The notes under the pieces were generated by a model. That model was not told where the DNA came from and made no database searches. It worked only from the letters and a program-made list of their open reading frames with translations. Positions 37,202-47,232 of a stretch of 64,000 nt of DNA are shown piece by piece. The DNA is taken from assembly GCA_012932295.1 (NCBI GenBank), contig JAAONU010000062.1, positions 258,001 to 322,000 on the forward strand, given 5' to 3'. A program made the translations under genes and the position numbers. Every line of letters starts with the position of its first letter. The first letter of the stretch is position 1. This stretch comes from Cyclina sinensis. Its lineage: Eukaryota > Mollusca > Bivalvia > Venerida > Veneridae.

Positions 37202-37727
37202 CTGAAATGTTTAGAAAACATGTGATAGGTAATGTAACAATAAAAATACAAGATGTAACCTACAACTGCTTTCAAACTTTTTTCTTCAAAATCTGATCAT
37301 TGAAAGACCAGTTTCCATTTTTCAGAGTGCAACCACTGCCAAGCAGTGTCATGCAATTATGCAAGGAATAAGTGCAAGACAAATGAAAATTTGGTTAAGT
37401 TACACTAGTGCACTGATCATACCACTCACCTCTACAATTTCAGTAATAATTATTTTACACTGCACTACAAATACATAGATTTGTACTATTCAATACAAAC
37501 AGTGTCTTGTTTTTCTATCAATAAATCTTTTTGTTTCTGAGATACTCTACCAAAGAGCTATGCTTACAATGAAAAAAGGCTGAAGAAAAGTTTACAAAAA
37601 CTTCACTGTGTACTCACTAAGTCATAGCTTTGAAAAAAATGAAAGTTGAAACAAACAGTCAAGAAGGCATGTTTGTATGCTTACTCTTTGTAGAACTATA
37701 TAATACACCTAAAGAGAAAGAAATTAC

Positions 37728-37856
37728 TTAGATCTGTAGTTTCAAGATCAAAGGCTACAATGGTTGGGTCTCCTTCAGGTTTCACAGGCTTGAAATTTCC
37801 TCGTGGTATAGCCTCTGGAAGCTGATCTATGTCTGCACTATCATCATGGCCAACAC
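37728..37856 (-). CDS. transposon gene exon 9, exonuclease motif I
   Basis: After ATTTCTTTTCAG the exon reads VGHDDSADIDQLPEAIPRGN and then DPTIVAFDLETTDL. FDLET is exonuclease motif I of the DEDDh family; its Asp and Glu bind the catalytic metal ions. The donor is CTAA|GTAATT, phase 1. It joins to exon 10 to give ETTDLIHDGI. Confidence 0.85.
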
Positions 37857-37927
37857 CTGAAAAGAAATGACAGAGTTCAAGAGACGCCTGTCTACATGGT
37901 TTGTAACCTGTCATTGTGAACAGACAT

Positions 37928-38260
37928 ATGCCCCCATCATCATGTGAAACACATTAATGCCAAGTTATTTTAATATACATCCAGGAATGACAGAATTGTT
38001 GATCAAACACGACCATCAATGCACTTTCATGAAAATTTCCTGTCAAGTCCAAGTGAGATCTTGACCTTTGACCTACAAACCTGGGTCATTTATGAGACAC
38101 TTTATCTCAATGTGCCACATATTTACGCAAAATTATTTCAAAATCCATCCAGGACTGACAAAGTTATGGACCGGACAAAAAGCCGACAGACTGACAGACC
38201 ACGAAAAACCTATAACCCTTCATTCAGGTGCATAAAAAACTTTATTTTTCTCTCGGGACG
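37928..38260. repeat. dispersed repeat fragment in the intron before exon 9
   Basis: Text such as TTGACCTTTGACCTACAAACC, 'atccaggactgacaaagttatggaccgg' and a GACAGACTGACAGACC tract is of the same general type as the other dispersed repeats of the window. It lies in the intron between exons 8 and 9, so it entered the transposon as a later nested insertion or is part of the family's introns. Confidence 0.45.
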
Positions 38261-38450
38261 GATGAACACTAGACAAAAATAACACATTTTAACCTTAACA
38301 AACATTATCAGTAACAGCGCTCTATTCCTAGCAATCTCAGATAGAGATTGTAGTGTTTTTTTCAATCTTATATAGAAACAGGACGATTTCATTTGTATTA
38401 TCTGACTTTTTCACTTTTCATGGTTTTCTTTCACATTTTACATTTCTTAC

Positions 38451-38643
38451 CAGACTGATAGGAAACTCCTTCTAGTGCCTCAAGTGCTCCCTGATTTGTC
38501 GCCCTTTCTTGTTTGAGGATTACCCGTCGGCGCTTCACTGAAGGCAAGGCTTGCTTTTGCTGTTTATGAAGTCGTCTTTTCAAACATTTATCAGCATATG
38601 TTAGAGTATGCCTTCCAGGTGAAAGACCCATTTTCTCATGTAC
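38451..38643 (-). CDS. transposon gene exon 8, basic linker
   Basis: The acceptor CTTCTCAG leads to VHEKMGLSPGRHTLTYADKC and then a very basic, glutamine-rich run (KRRLHKQQKQALPSVKRRR), a possible nuclear localisation or DNA-contact segment. It ends YQSG at the donor CTG|GTAAGA, phase 1. Confidence 0.7.
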
Positions 38644-39024
38644 CTGAGAAGCAGACAACACATAGAAAAATGTCAACATAGTTTAGAAGATTTGAATAAA
38701 AACAAATGATTTGTTTGTTTTACGCTGTCTTCATATTATCTCTGTAGCAATGGTGCAAGAAATTTTCAGAATCTTTGATGCTTCTTTGCCTATACACAGT
38801 CAACTAGTACCCATTTAACTAGCATCACATGATAAAAAGCAGGATTGAACTTAGACTCCTTAACTGAATATCAATACAATGTCTTATTGTATTTTGTCTG
38901 ACTAGAATTTATTTCAGATAAATAACTGTACTGATAAATAGAAATTATTACAAGATTATTTCCAGGTATTCTGATTTATTTTTTTCATAAAGATAAAAAA
39001 TGCATTATATGAATGTATACCTAC

Positions 39025-39057
39025 CAAGCAAAAGTCTTGCAGCCATGGCCTTGCCAA
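39025..39057 (-). CDS. transposon gene exon 7 (33 nt)
   Basis: An eleven-codon exon reads LARPWLQDFCL between GTTCACAG and GTAGGTATA. It enters and leaves in phase 0, which is required because the alternative donor four bases later would put a stop at the start of exon 8. Confidence 0.6.
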
Positions 39058-39368
39058 CTGTGAACTGGTGAACGAGAAATGAACAATAACAGTAACAATA
39101 TAACAAAGAACAACTTAAACAAAACAAGGTGCAAAAATTAAGGTCTATTTACAGAGAAATGTCCCATACAGTATTATTTCAAGCAGATAATTCTTTCAAA
39201 CCATCAAATATCAATGAAATAAGAAGTCTGGATTTTTGCTATGTCAATTTAAGAACTCTACTGCACTTTCCAAAACTATGCAATCACAGAACAGACAACA
39301 AGAACAAAAAAGCTTTAAAACTAATAAAAAAATATAAAAAAAACATGTAACAAAACAATAGCTTTTAC

Positions 39369-40180
39369 CTGTGATATATAATGTCTTCCTTCATTAATGA
39401 AAGCTGCTGTAGCATGTACCCTGTAGTCAAGTGACTTTGAATTACCATAATGGTGTGTTTTGGGAGCCCGCAGACTAACCTCCTTATTAGCATGCTCACA
39501 CTGTTGACTGGAACCCAAATCAGAATATTGTCCAGCATTATTAATAAGTGGGTTGAATAAAGCCTGCAACTTGTTACGAAGGCTATCATCTTGCAATGGG
39601 CCTTTGTATGGCAGACTCCGATGAACATATTTTTCTCCAGGCTTTCGTTTATAACCACAAAACCGTCCACTACACATTGTGTGGTCACCAAACTGATGCG
39701 GAATCAGCGCCCTAAGATTCTCTTTGAGATTCTCACTTTCACCTTGATTCTTGGCAAATGCATATTTCAGACATTTTTGTGTATGTAGGATAACACTTTT
39801 ACTAAGTTTTACCCCCTTCTGAGCATGTAAAGCATACAGGCTTTTCCCAACGTTTTTTACTATATGGTTCCGATCAAATCTCTTTTTCATATCAATATTT
39901 TGCCTTTGCCTCAGTCTTGCAATAAGAGTATTGTCACCGTCACCTTCAAGATACTCCACTGGTGTGCCCTCTTTTGCAAGCTCACAAACACCCTTTTCAC
40001 CACTTACACTTTCCATAAGTCTTGCACTGCCGACATGATTTTTCACAAACTTGTGTGCAGGCACCTGTTGACCAGCTCTATTTCATCTCCACCAGTTGCA
40101 AGTTCCACAAGTCCGGTGACTTACTATTGACTTCACAACTTTTTTTCCATATTTTGCCTTACTCATGAAGAAAGTATGAG
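39369..40180 (-). CDS. transposon gene exon 6, transposase core
   Basis: This 812-nt exon starts at TTTTTCAG|CTCATAC and reads SHTFFMSKAKYGKKVVKS, then HRTCGTCNWWR and a TGA (40083-40085, one change from CGA). It continues with VEYLEGDGDNTLIARLR (candidate second Asp), DRNHIVKNVGKSLYALH, CSGRFCGYKRKPGEKY and SSQQCEHANKEVSLRAPK (candidate acidic residue), to GRHYISQ. The frame is otherwise intact over 270 codons, which argues for fairly recent activity of the family. Confidence 0.8.
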
Positions 40181-40506
40181 CTGAAAAATAGTAAATGTAA
40201 TGAAAAGCTGTTTGCTTGACATAAAAAAAAACACAACAACAAAAAAGCAGAAGGTATTTTCTTAAATACTAATTTACACTAAATTAGTTCTCTTTCAAGA
40301 TAGCTAAGAGATAAATGTAGCACTTTGAACCGTATGAGTATGTATATTCAGTACCAGTGCCATTATTGCTAGCTATTAATGTTTTGGTGTTTGTTTGTTT
40401 TTTTGGACAGAATATTTTGGGGGTATTTGGTCACATGTATTTAAACAGAATACATCTAAAATCCAGTGTGAAAAACAACTGCAATGAAATGTACAAAAAG
40501 ACTTAC

Positions 40507-40694
40507 ATGTCAGGCTATCAAATCCTTTTTTCTGCCAAGCAGTATCAACTGCACACGACATTCCTGACCGAGTCTTGCAAGGGAACTTTTTGGCAAGGCA
40601 GATCCTTTTAACAGGATTTACTCTATGACATGCCCGAACATGATGTGGATTGCGTTTTGAATATGCCCGTGGCTGACTTGTGTTAACAGGAGTT
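40507..40694 (-). CDS. transposon gene exon 5, first catalytic-Asp candidate
   Basis: The acceptor GGATTTATTTCAG leads into TPVNTSQPRAYSKRN, a basic cysteine-containing stretch (RACHRVNPVKRICLAKKFPC), and SCAVDTAWQKKGFDSLT. The VD(T)AWQKKG segment matches the place of the first DDE aspartate (DG-W-KRG) in MULE-type transposases; that assignment is by family resemblance. The donor is ACAT|GTAAGT, phase 1. Confidence 0.75.
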
Positions 40695-41014
40695 CTGAAA
40701 TAAATCCAGCATAAAGTAGTTTTCAATAAATCCTCTTTTAAACAAGTACAAATTGCATGTTTTCCCATATGTTAATGACACCATTTTATTTTTTTTGTCA
40801 GTAAATTCAGTTAGCTGATGACATGTCAAAACATCTCTTAATAGAAGAGTTTGTAAAACACTGTTGTGATCTAGATATGCTAAGAATCAACTGTTTCACA
40901 GAAAAATCATAAGTTTCTTTCATATGAGCAGAAAGGAGGATACAGGAAAGATTAAGGTTTTTAACATGATCAAAAGCAAATTATCACAGAGAATTAACAA
41001 TTAAGAAGTATTAC

Positions 41015-41140
41015 CTAGGTGACAAGACTGAAGCATGGGAAGCACTCTTAACATTAACAGTAACAGCATCATCAACATCACTGTCTAAATCTGTCCAATC
41101 ACTGTCATTATCTATCACAGGATTTACTTCTAACTGCAGT
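41015..41140 (-). CDS. transposon gene exon 4, acidic linker
   Basis: Reads LQLEVNPVIDNDSDWTDLDS followed by DVDDAVTVNV, a strongly acidic and probably unstructured linker. It is preceded by TTGGTTTAG and followed by CCTAG|GTAATA. Phase 2 at both ends, in agreement with its neighbours. Confidence 0.65.
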
Positions 41141-41332
41141 CTAAACCAACCAAGAATTCAGTCAATTTATTTTAAGCTACTTTGAATAACCAGGTGATAT
41201 TTCATTTTTCGTAAGTGCCAGAAACATTTCACAGTTATAATACTTTCGCTTTTCCATTTTAAGTAGTAATCTGTAAGTCAAAAAGCTGACAAACTCATTT
41301 TTGTATTAATCAATATGAAGCACTGTAAATAC

Positions 41333-41437
41333 CTTAGTGATGGAGATTCATCTGGAAGAGGACACACCCCAAGATCAGCCAACAATTTACCCTCCATGCT
41401 TCTTTGTACATCAAGAGATTCATGATGAGCCACATCT
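41333..41437 (-). CDS. transposon gene exon 3
   Basis: The acceptor TATTTGACAG leads to a short exon reading DVAHHESLDVQRSMEGKLLA and then a proline/serine-rich turn (PLPDESPSLR). The first base completes the last codon of exon 2 as Gln. The donor is AAG|GTATTT, phase 2. Confidence 0.7.
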
Positions 41438-41674
41438 CTGTCAAATAATACAAGAACTGTTAGTACTGGAACCGGTTTGCAAAAAAGTATTATTTCACAG
41501 ACAAACAAGAGAGACAAAACACCTGTATTTCACATAACAAACTAAAGACTTCCCATTTTGTTCAACAAATTATCAGATTTACTGACATTAATCTCTTCAG
41601 TAAAGTGACATTATCTAAAAAGAGGATTAGTTTACTATATCTATTGTTGTCAACAAGGTTTTTAGTATATTTAC

Positions 41675-41855
41675 TGCATTTCTTTCTCAAAAGCCTCTTT
41701 TGCGGCATTTTTTGTAGATTCCACAGCTACAGTCTCTACCATCTGTCCGGCTCTGTTTTCCATTTTCTTCAAATTTCGATTACTTATGGACTTCAGGTTC
41801 AAAGCTGTCAGGAAGTTGTTTACCCTCACAGGCCCACCTAAACTGTCTATCATGG
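41675..41855 (-). CDS. transposon gene exon 2
   Basis: The acceptor TTTTTCAG leads into AMIDSLGGPVRVNNFLTALN, then a helical, charged stretch ending KEAFEKEMQ. The motif FDINTK..MI...NNFL..LN bridging exons 1 and 2 is typical of Mutator-like transposase-domain proteins in invertebrates. The donor GTAAAT is weaker than the others, phase 2. Confidence 0.75.
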
Positions 41856-42212
41856 CTGAAAAATTATATTTCCAAATTCAAAATATAAGAAAAACACATC
41901 AAATATTTGCCATTTCAAAAAATCAACATGTTATCCAGTTTTAAGCTTTGGCACATTAGACAGAATAGTTGACTGAAAGTGAACAGCTAACAATAAAAAA
42001 ATGCTTTTGAAATTAAAATTCAACACCTGTAGTAAACGTTCACTTCCTAATTTGAGCAGAAGAAATTGTTCGTCCATTAATCTGTCAAGTGAATATTATT
42101 TACATAGAGTCGGATACTGTAATCTGTGGAAATAATTTATAAATGTAATACAAGCGAATACTAAAAGGTTGATACTATGAAAATCTTACTAAAGAATTCA
42201 GAATCAACTTAC

Positions 42213-42651
42213 CTGTACCAAGTTTAGTGTTGATATCAAAACAAGGCATTCCTCTGGATTTCATATGATGCACTTTGCCATAGGCTACTCTGTTTACAAA
42301 CCCACAGTCAACATTTTGACACACAACATACAAATACCCACTGAGTCCTTTCTGCAGTTCATCAACAACATTACTAAATGTCAGTGGAACTGGTCCAAGT
42401 CGGCACGATTTGCAACACTTTAAGTTTTCAAGAAGTACACCAAACTCTACAACACGACGCCCTTCTCTCCACCCACCTGTTGAAACGTTATTACCGAACT
42501 TCCTATGAATATCGCTCGCGCATTTCCTCGAATCACAATTTTCACCATCACATTATTCTGTATTACAGTAATTGTGTTTCACTATTATCTTATTTTTAGG
42601 CTGGGTTGTCGATACTTTCTTAAATCTGCCTCGAAAATCGCGTTTCCTCAT
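42213..42651 (-). CDS. transposon gene exon 1: start and zinc-ribbon region
   Basis: The ATG at 42651 opens MRKRDFRGRFKKVSTT, a basic N-terminus. After 32 codons a TAA (42553-42555, one change from CAA) interrupts, and the same frame continues with NCDSRKC, GGWREGRRVVEFG, CCKSC and CQNVDCGFVN to FDINTKLGT. The four later cysteines look like a zinc ribbon. The donor is ACAG|GTAAGT, phase 1. Confidence 0.8.
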
Positions 42652-42907
42652 ATTTATTTTGCTAGGGAAATCCGGTGTGACGTCAGAGGAAGTGTTTCAC
42701 GAGCATATAAATAACTTATTTTTTAAAAAATCTTTTGTTGATTTAAGTATAGTGATACCGATGTGTAAACAGTTTTACAATAAGGAAGTTATAAAACTTG
42801 AAATATAATAAATAATGAATGGTTTAGATTTTGTGTATACATTACGAACGAAACCGGATATTAACGTCCAGGGCCGATATTAGACGACTGACACCGACAT
42901 CGCCCGA

Positions 42908-42933
42908 AGTTCATTAGGATCCCGCTGCCTTAA
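42908..42933 (-). repeat. right terminal inverted repeat of TTAA transposon
   Basis: The complement of the left terminal repeat, ending in TTAA at 42930-42933. Confidence 0.8.
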
Positions 42934-43324
42934 TCCAATTTTCAAAGTTTCACTCATATTTGTTACAAATATCTATATAGATATACTATCTATATGAAAG
43001 TTGAGTAAGACTGTCGACGATTTAGTCCAATAATCATGGTAATATTTCAATTAAATTGTGTAAGATTTTATAGATTTTTTTTAGAAATACTTCTTGTCTT
43101 ATCCAAGTATGTTTGAAAGAATTAAACTATATTATATCATTCATATATGCTCTTCTTTCTTTTCAGGAGTGTAGGGTAAGCGATTGTTTTCTTACCTAGC
43201 ATTTCGTTCAACATACTTTGTATGATATTTCTCTTTTATTATATTTCTGCTAATGAAATTCATTTGTTTAAGTTCTAAAAGGATTTCTACAAATGAACAA
43301 ATGAAAGGTATTTTCACGATTCAA
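42934..43324. other. unique AT-rich spacer
   Basis: No gene is seen apart from the 9-nt exon-like segment at 43167-43175. Confidence 0.4.
43167..43175 (+). CDS. candidate 9-nt microexon
   Basis: CTCTTCTTTCTTTTCAG, a strong pyrimidine tract and acceptor, is followed by GAGTGTAGG and the donor GTAAGCGATT. It has the same architecture and strand as those at 17395 and 47873. One of its three frames contains TAG. Support is splice-site shape only. Confidence 0.25.
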
Positions 43325-44290
43325 GGAAGTGCTGTAAGTATAAGAAGCGTAATAGGTCTTTAACTATTAGAAGCGCAGTTTGTTTAACAATAATGGTAAA
43401 TCTTAGAAGGGCAGTAAGTATAATAAGGGCAAAAATTCAAAAAGAGCATTGAACATCAAGTCTAAGAAGCGTTGTTGGTCTATGAATTATAGTACATCAA
43501 AGAAGGGCAGTAAATCTGAGAAGTGCAGTATGTCTTAAAAGTGTAGATTTTTTTAGTCTTTTAAGCATAGTAAGTCTAAGAATTACAATAAATCTAAGAA
43601 GGAAAGTCAGTCTAATAAGGGCAGTGAGTCTAAAAGCGCCGTCAGTCTAAGAAGTTTAGTAAATCTAAGATGACAGTAAATCTAAGACGGACAGTAAGTC
43701 TAAGAAGCGCGGTTAATCTAAAAATTATAGTAAATCTAAGAAAGGCAGTAAGTCTAAGAAGCACAGTAAGTCTAAGAATTATAGTAAATTTAAAAAGGGC
43801 AGTAAATCTAAGAAGGGCAGAAGGACTAAAAGGCATAGAAAATCTTTAAGCTTAAGAACCTTAGATAGCCTAAGGTTTTATGCTACATCTTAGAAGAGCG
43901 GTTAGCCTAAAACATGCAGTAATGTCTATGAAGCGCAGTTAGTCTAAAATATAGTAAATCTATGAAGGGCGGTAAATCTAAGACGGCCAGTAAGTAAAAG
44001 AAGGGTAGAAAATCGTGGTAATTCTTAGAATCATAGTAAATATAAGAAATGCAGTAAGTCACAGTAGAGCAGAAAGTCTAAGAAGGGCAGTTTATCTAAG
44101 AAATATAGTAAATCTAAGAGGCGCAGATAATTTAACAAGACTCTAATAAACACTGTAAGTCTATAAAGCTTAGTAAGTCTAAGAAGTACAGTTAGTCTCA
44201 AAAAGGTAGTAAGTCTAAGAAGCGTAGTAAGTCTTTAAGTCTCAGAAGCGTAGTTAGTATTAATAATTATAGTAATCCTTACAACTTCAT
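43325..44290. repeat. AGTCTAAGAAGCGCAGTA minisatellite
   Basis: Degenerate tandem units of about 18-21 bp (AGTCTAAGAAGGGCAGTAA and variants with GCGC or TTATAG in place of GGGC). The minus-strand open frame at 43642-43836 is the translation of this repeat and is not a gene. Confidence 0.9.
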
Positions 44291-44321
44291 TTAAGGAATA
44301 AGTGAAAACTTTACGTATTTA

Positions 44322-44967
44322 TAGTAGGTACGGGTTTCCAAGGTGATATTTGAGGGAACGGAAACGTTTAAATTCATGTACCTTCAAAATTAACTGAAAC
44401 ACTACCAGTTTCAGGAACGCTTGCTGTAGGAATTTTATAGTTATAATTAATTGATGTTGCGGACTTCGCATAGTATACTTTTTCTCTTCCAGGTTTAGAG
44501 AGAAATAAGAAGTTTTTATATGATCAACATGTAAACCGGGTGGACTATTTTATCACCATTTAACACTTAACGTCAAATTGTATCCGAGAATGACAGGGTC
44601 ACTATTAGTAGCCACAATATTTTTTTTTCATTTAAACCCGAACAAGGTCTTGATATTTTACACGAATCTGGCGGCTTTCAGCATTTTATCTTGTATATTT
44701 TTTCTTGAAATATTTATTCAACTTTTGTTATCTTGACAAGAATAATGAAAAACTCATAAAATGTTATTAACATTTGTTTCATTACATGTGCTTCCTTGGA
44801 AAGTTTCGATACTGTGTGAGAAACGAAAGCACTATTGAAAATAAAGTAATTTAGGCAATAAAGTTTCATATTGTTTGCAATCAGTTGTGGTGCACTTTTA
44901 GTTTTTTTCCGTCACGTAGTAAATCACTTAAACGAAAGGATTTATCTGGACAAAAGTACGGAAAGTG
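44322..44967 (+). repeat. first copy of a 646-bp tandem duplication
   Basis: Starts AGTAGGTACGGGTTTCCAAG. The next 640 bp recur at 44968 with the same landmarks in order (ACCAGTTTCAGGAACGCTTG, TATATGATCAACATGTAA, GTCAAATTGTATCCGA, GAAAGCACTATTGAAAATAA). It is non-coding. Confidence 0.85.
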
Positions 44968-45600
44968 TAGTAGGTACAGGTTGCCAAGGTGATAAGTATC
45001 ATATAGGTGAGGGAAAGGAAACGTTTAAATGCAAGAACGTTCAAAATTAGCTGAAAAACTACCAGTTTCAGGAACGCTTGTTGTAGGAATTTTATAGTTA
45101 TAATTGATTCATGTTGCGGATTCCAATATTATACTTTTTTCTTCCAGATTTAGAGAGAAATAATATGCGTTTATATGATCAACATGTAATCTAGATGGAC
45201 TGTTTTATCACCATTAAGCATAAACGTCAAATTGTATCCGATCATAAGGGTCACAATTATAGCCGCAGTAAATTCTGTTTGCTTTTCATTCAAACCCGAA
45301 TAAGGGGTTGATATTTAACAAGAATCTGACGGTTTTCAGCATTTTATATTTTTCTAGAAATACTGCATTCAACTTTCGTCATCTTGACAAAAATAATGAA
45401 AAACTCATAAAATCTTATTAACATTTGTTTTATTTCAAGTGCTCCCTTGGAAAGTTTCGATACGGTGTGAGAAAAGAAAGCACTATTGAAAATAAAGTAA
45501 CTTAGGCAATAAAGTTTCATATTGTTTGCAATCAGTTGTGTTGCACTTTTAGTTTTCCGCCTCGTATTAAAGCACCTTAATGAAAGGATCTATCTGAAAG
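44968..45600 (+). repeat. second copy of the 646-bp tandem duplication
   Basis: Direct adjacent copy of 44322-44967 with scattered substitutions and small indels. Neither copy has terminal TG...CA or other LTR marks, and there is no internal domain between them, so they are a segmental tandem duplication rather than paired LTRs. Confidence 0.85.
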
Positions 45601-45905
45601 AAAAAAAAAAGAAAACAGTACGACACTAAAACAATGTGTTGAAAAAGAAAAACAAAGTGTTAATGTGTTAAAAACACACACAAAATGACTGAATACACAG
45701 ACAAAAAATTTGTCTTATTGAAAATGATAAAATTACAGTAATTGTCTATTTTCGTTCTGGAAAAGGTTGTTAAAAGTAACGAAAAGGCGGGCTTACTGCA
45801 TACAGTTACAGGTATAGCCGCGAATTCAAATGAAGTAGACATGAAAATACTTTTATCTCGATCAATATTTTGAAGTTTCGTGGCAAACAGATTTCAGAAA
45901 CTGAA
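45601..45905. other. no feature seen
   Basis: A-rich spacer; the 60-residue minus-strand frame here is unrecognised and probably chance. Confidence 0.4.
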
Positions 45906-46352
45906 TTAAAGAGGTTGTACTCCAGATTTGACATAAAAAAAAACAAACATTTGTTCATAAATTATATATTAAGATGCCGTGAGATTAAAACAACATAATA
46001 TTTTACTTCAAAACTGATTATAAAAGTCAAAATAGAATAAAAAAAATATTTTCGCTCCAGCCTGATTTGAACTCTGGACCCTCATGTTAACAAAATATTT
46101 CCAATGCTTTTACTGTCACCACCATCGCAGCATGTGAAATTACAGATATTTACTTTAAATCTTATACGATATAGTTATACCGTCGCGTTACGGTATAGCA
46201 CTTTGAAAGGGGAAAAATCAATTTATAATGTAATTATTTGACTTATTTTTTGTCAGTAAGTTATTTTTTAAGCATTAGTCATAAATATTACAAGAAATTT
46301 ATAATACAAGAACACTTTATTTTTTTTGTCATCTGGAGCACAGCCCCTTTAA
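45906..46352 (-). mobile_element. TTAA-flanked short TIR element (MITE-like), copy B
   Basis: Inverted relative of 9361-9753, again ending in TTAA on both sides (45906-45909, 46349-46352). It is about 55 bp longer because it keeps a segment with ATGCTGCGATGGTGGTGACA followed by GTAAAAGCATTGG on the minus strand. That segment resembles a tRNA D-arm upstream of the B-box-like GTTCAAATC. Termini match those of copy A. No open frame. Confidence 0.75.
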
Positions 46353-46374
46353 ATATTGCGTGGAACATAAAATA

Positions 46375-46600
46375 TTAAAAATAAACGAAAATAAATAATA
46401 ATTGCAACCAGACTGCTCAACCGGAAGCTACACAGGTAGCACGGACAAAAAATAAAAGACAGGCTAAAATGTCACATGTTGTTGTGTCAAATAAAAATTG
46501 GAATATAAATAAATACATGCATGGTTATCAGCAAATCCTATTAGGTAATAAAATAGATTTACTACACAAGTGAACATTCTTTAAACATGTTAAAAGCTCC
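46375..46600 (+). repeat. left arm of a second inverted repeat
   Basis: GACTGCTCAACCGGAAGCTACACAGGTAGCAC and following TGTGTCAAATAAAAATTGGAAT match the complement of 48690-48860. The match is best over about 130 bp and fades outward. Confidence 0.7.
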
Positions 46601-46926
46601 ATTTGCCGTATAATGAAAATGATAATTTGTCCTCTGCAAAAGTAACTAACTCCTTAACAGAACTTTGAAATATTGCCGAACATTAATGTTACAAAAGTGG
46701 CTAAATATTACATTAAGAGTTTATTGGCTGTTGGCCCTCATACGAACTTTATACAATAAGATCTTATCATTGGTGGTTCATTCAAGTCATTATCCATCCG
46801 CATATTTCTGCAGTTTTAGTTATATACTTTAACCTTACACTCCTATTTTGAGACAGTTTTCATTCAGCAGTCGTAATTTATACATAATTGCACGCTAACA
46901 AGTACTAGTAAAAAAACACAAATTGT

Positions 46927-47232
46927 GTGACGTCCATGGCAAACTTTCTACGTACAGTGCAAATCACGCGTGTTTTACAACACAGATATCAAACGCAGGA
47001 AAATCAAAGCATAAGAAGGAAGTATAATAGTCCTTGTTTGAAAGGACTTGAAATATGCAATGAATTGCAGATACCTATATTGTCTGTCCGGAATATGCAA
47101 GAAAAGTGCGGTAGCTTTGAAAGCAGATCGTTATTATATCGGTGCAAAATTACAAAATGTAAATGCGAAGTTATGAAAAGAAAGCTAAAGAAACGAGTAC
47201 TTACTGGAATTGATATGGTATCAGATGTTTAG
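46927..47232 (+). CDS. unrecognised open frame, 101 residues, inside the inverted repeat
   Basis: Reads MTSMANFLRTVQITRVLQHR and includes CKITKCKCEVMKRKLKKR near its C-terminus. It is basic with several cysteines. I do not recognise the family. Its position between inverted arms (46375-46600 and 48690-48860) would suit a passenger protein of a mobile element, but there is no transposase signature and chance is possible. Confidence 0.2.
   Translation: MTSMANFLRTVQITRVLQHRYQTQENQSIRRKYNSPCLKGLEICNELQIPILSVRNMQEKCGSFESRSLLYRCKITKCKCEVMKRKLKKRVLTGIDMVSDV

Larger units (their letters stand above)
36373..42651 (-). pseudogene. ten-exon transposase-exonuclease fusion gene, broken copy
   Basis: Exons (minus strand, in order): 42651-42213, 41855-41675, 41437-41333, 41140-41015, 40694-40507, 40180-39369, 39057-39025, 38643-38451, 37856-37728, 37201-36373. 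All junctions use AG/GT and the phases agree throughout. The summed length is 3,035 nt, one base short of 1,012 codons. The N-terminal two-thirds has paired cysteines (KCCKSC, CQNVDC) and FDINTKLGT, like the family called Mutator-like transposase domain (recalled as Pfam PF20700). The C-terminal third is a DEDDh exonuclease (FDLET, HNGRRFD, HNALSD). Defects are TAA at 42553-42555, TGA at 40083-40085, and a one-base loss probably in the T6 run 37032-37037. The protein would act on transposon DNA in the nucleus; whether the exonuclease trims ends or does something else is unknown. Confidence 0.85.
35304..42933 (-). mobile_element. TTAA-flanked DNA transposon encoding transposase plus DEDDh exonuclease (Kolobok-like?)
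   Basis: The two ends are inverted copies. The left reads TTAAGGTAGTGGGC then TCCTAATGGACT; the right, read inward, gives TTAAGGCAGCGGGA then TCCTAATGAACT. That is 22 of 26 matches, with TTAA at both outer borders (35304-35307 and 42930-42933). The repeats bracket one minus-strand gene of ten exons, leaving about 280 bp upstream of its start codon. TTAA target duplication with short TIRs is characteristic of Kolobok and piggyBac. The coding region resembles neither piggyBac nor a standard THAP-headed Kolobok as far as I can read, so the superfamily is uncertain. The gene is damaged, so this copy is probably non-autonomous. Confidence 0.8.

Noticed and set aside
43642..43836. Leucine/arginine-rich 64-residue protein
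   Set aside because: It is a minus-strand translation of the AGTCTAAGAAG minisatellite.
44322..45600. Paired LTRs of an LTR retrotransposon
   Set aside because: The copies are directly adjacent with no internal region, primer-binding site or TG...CA ends.
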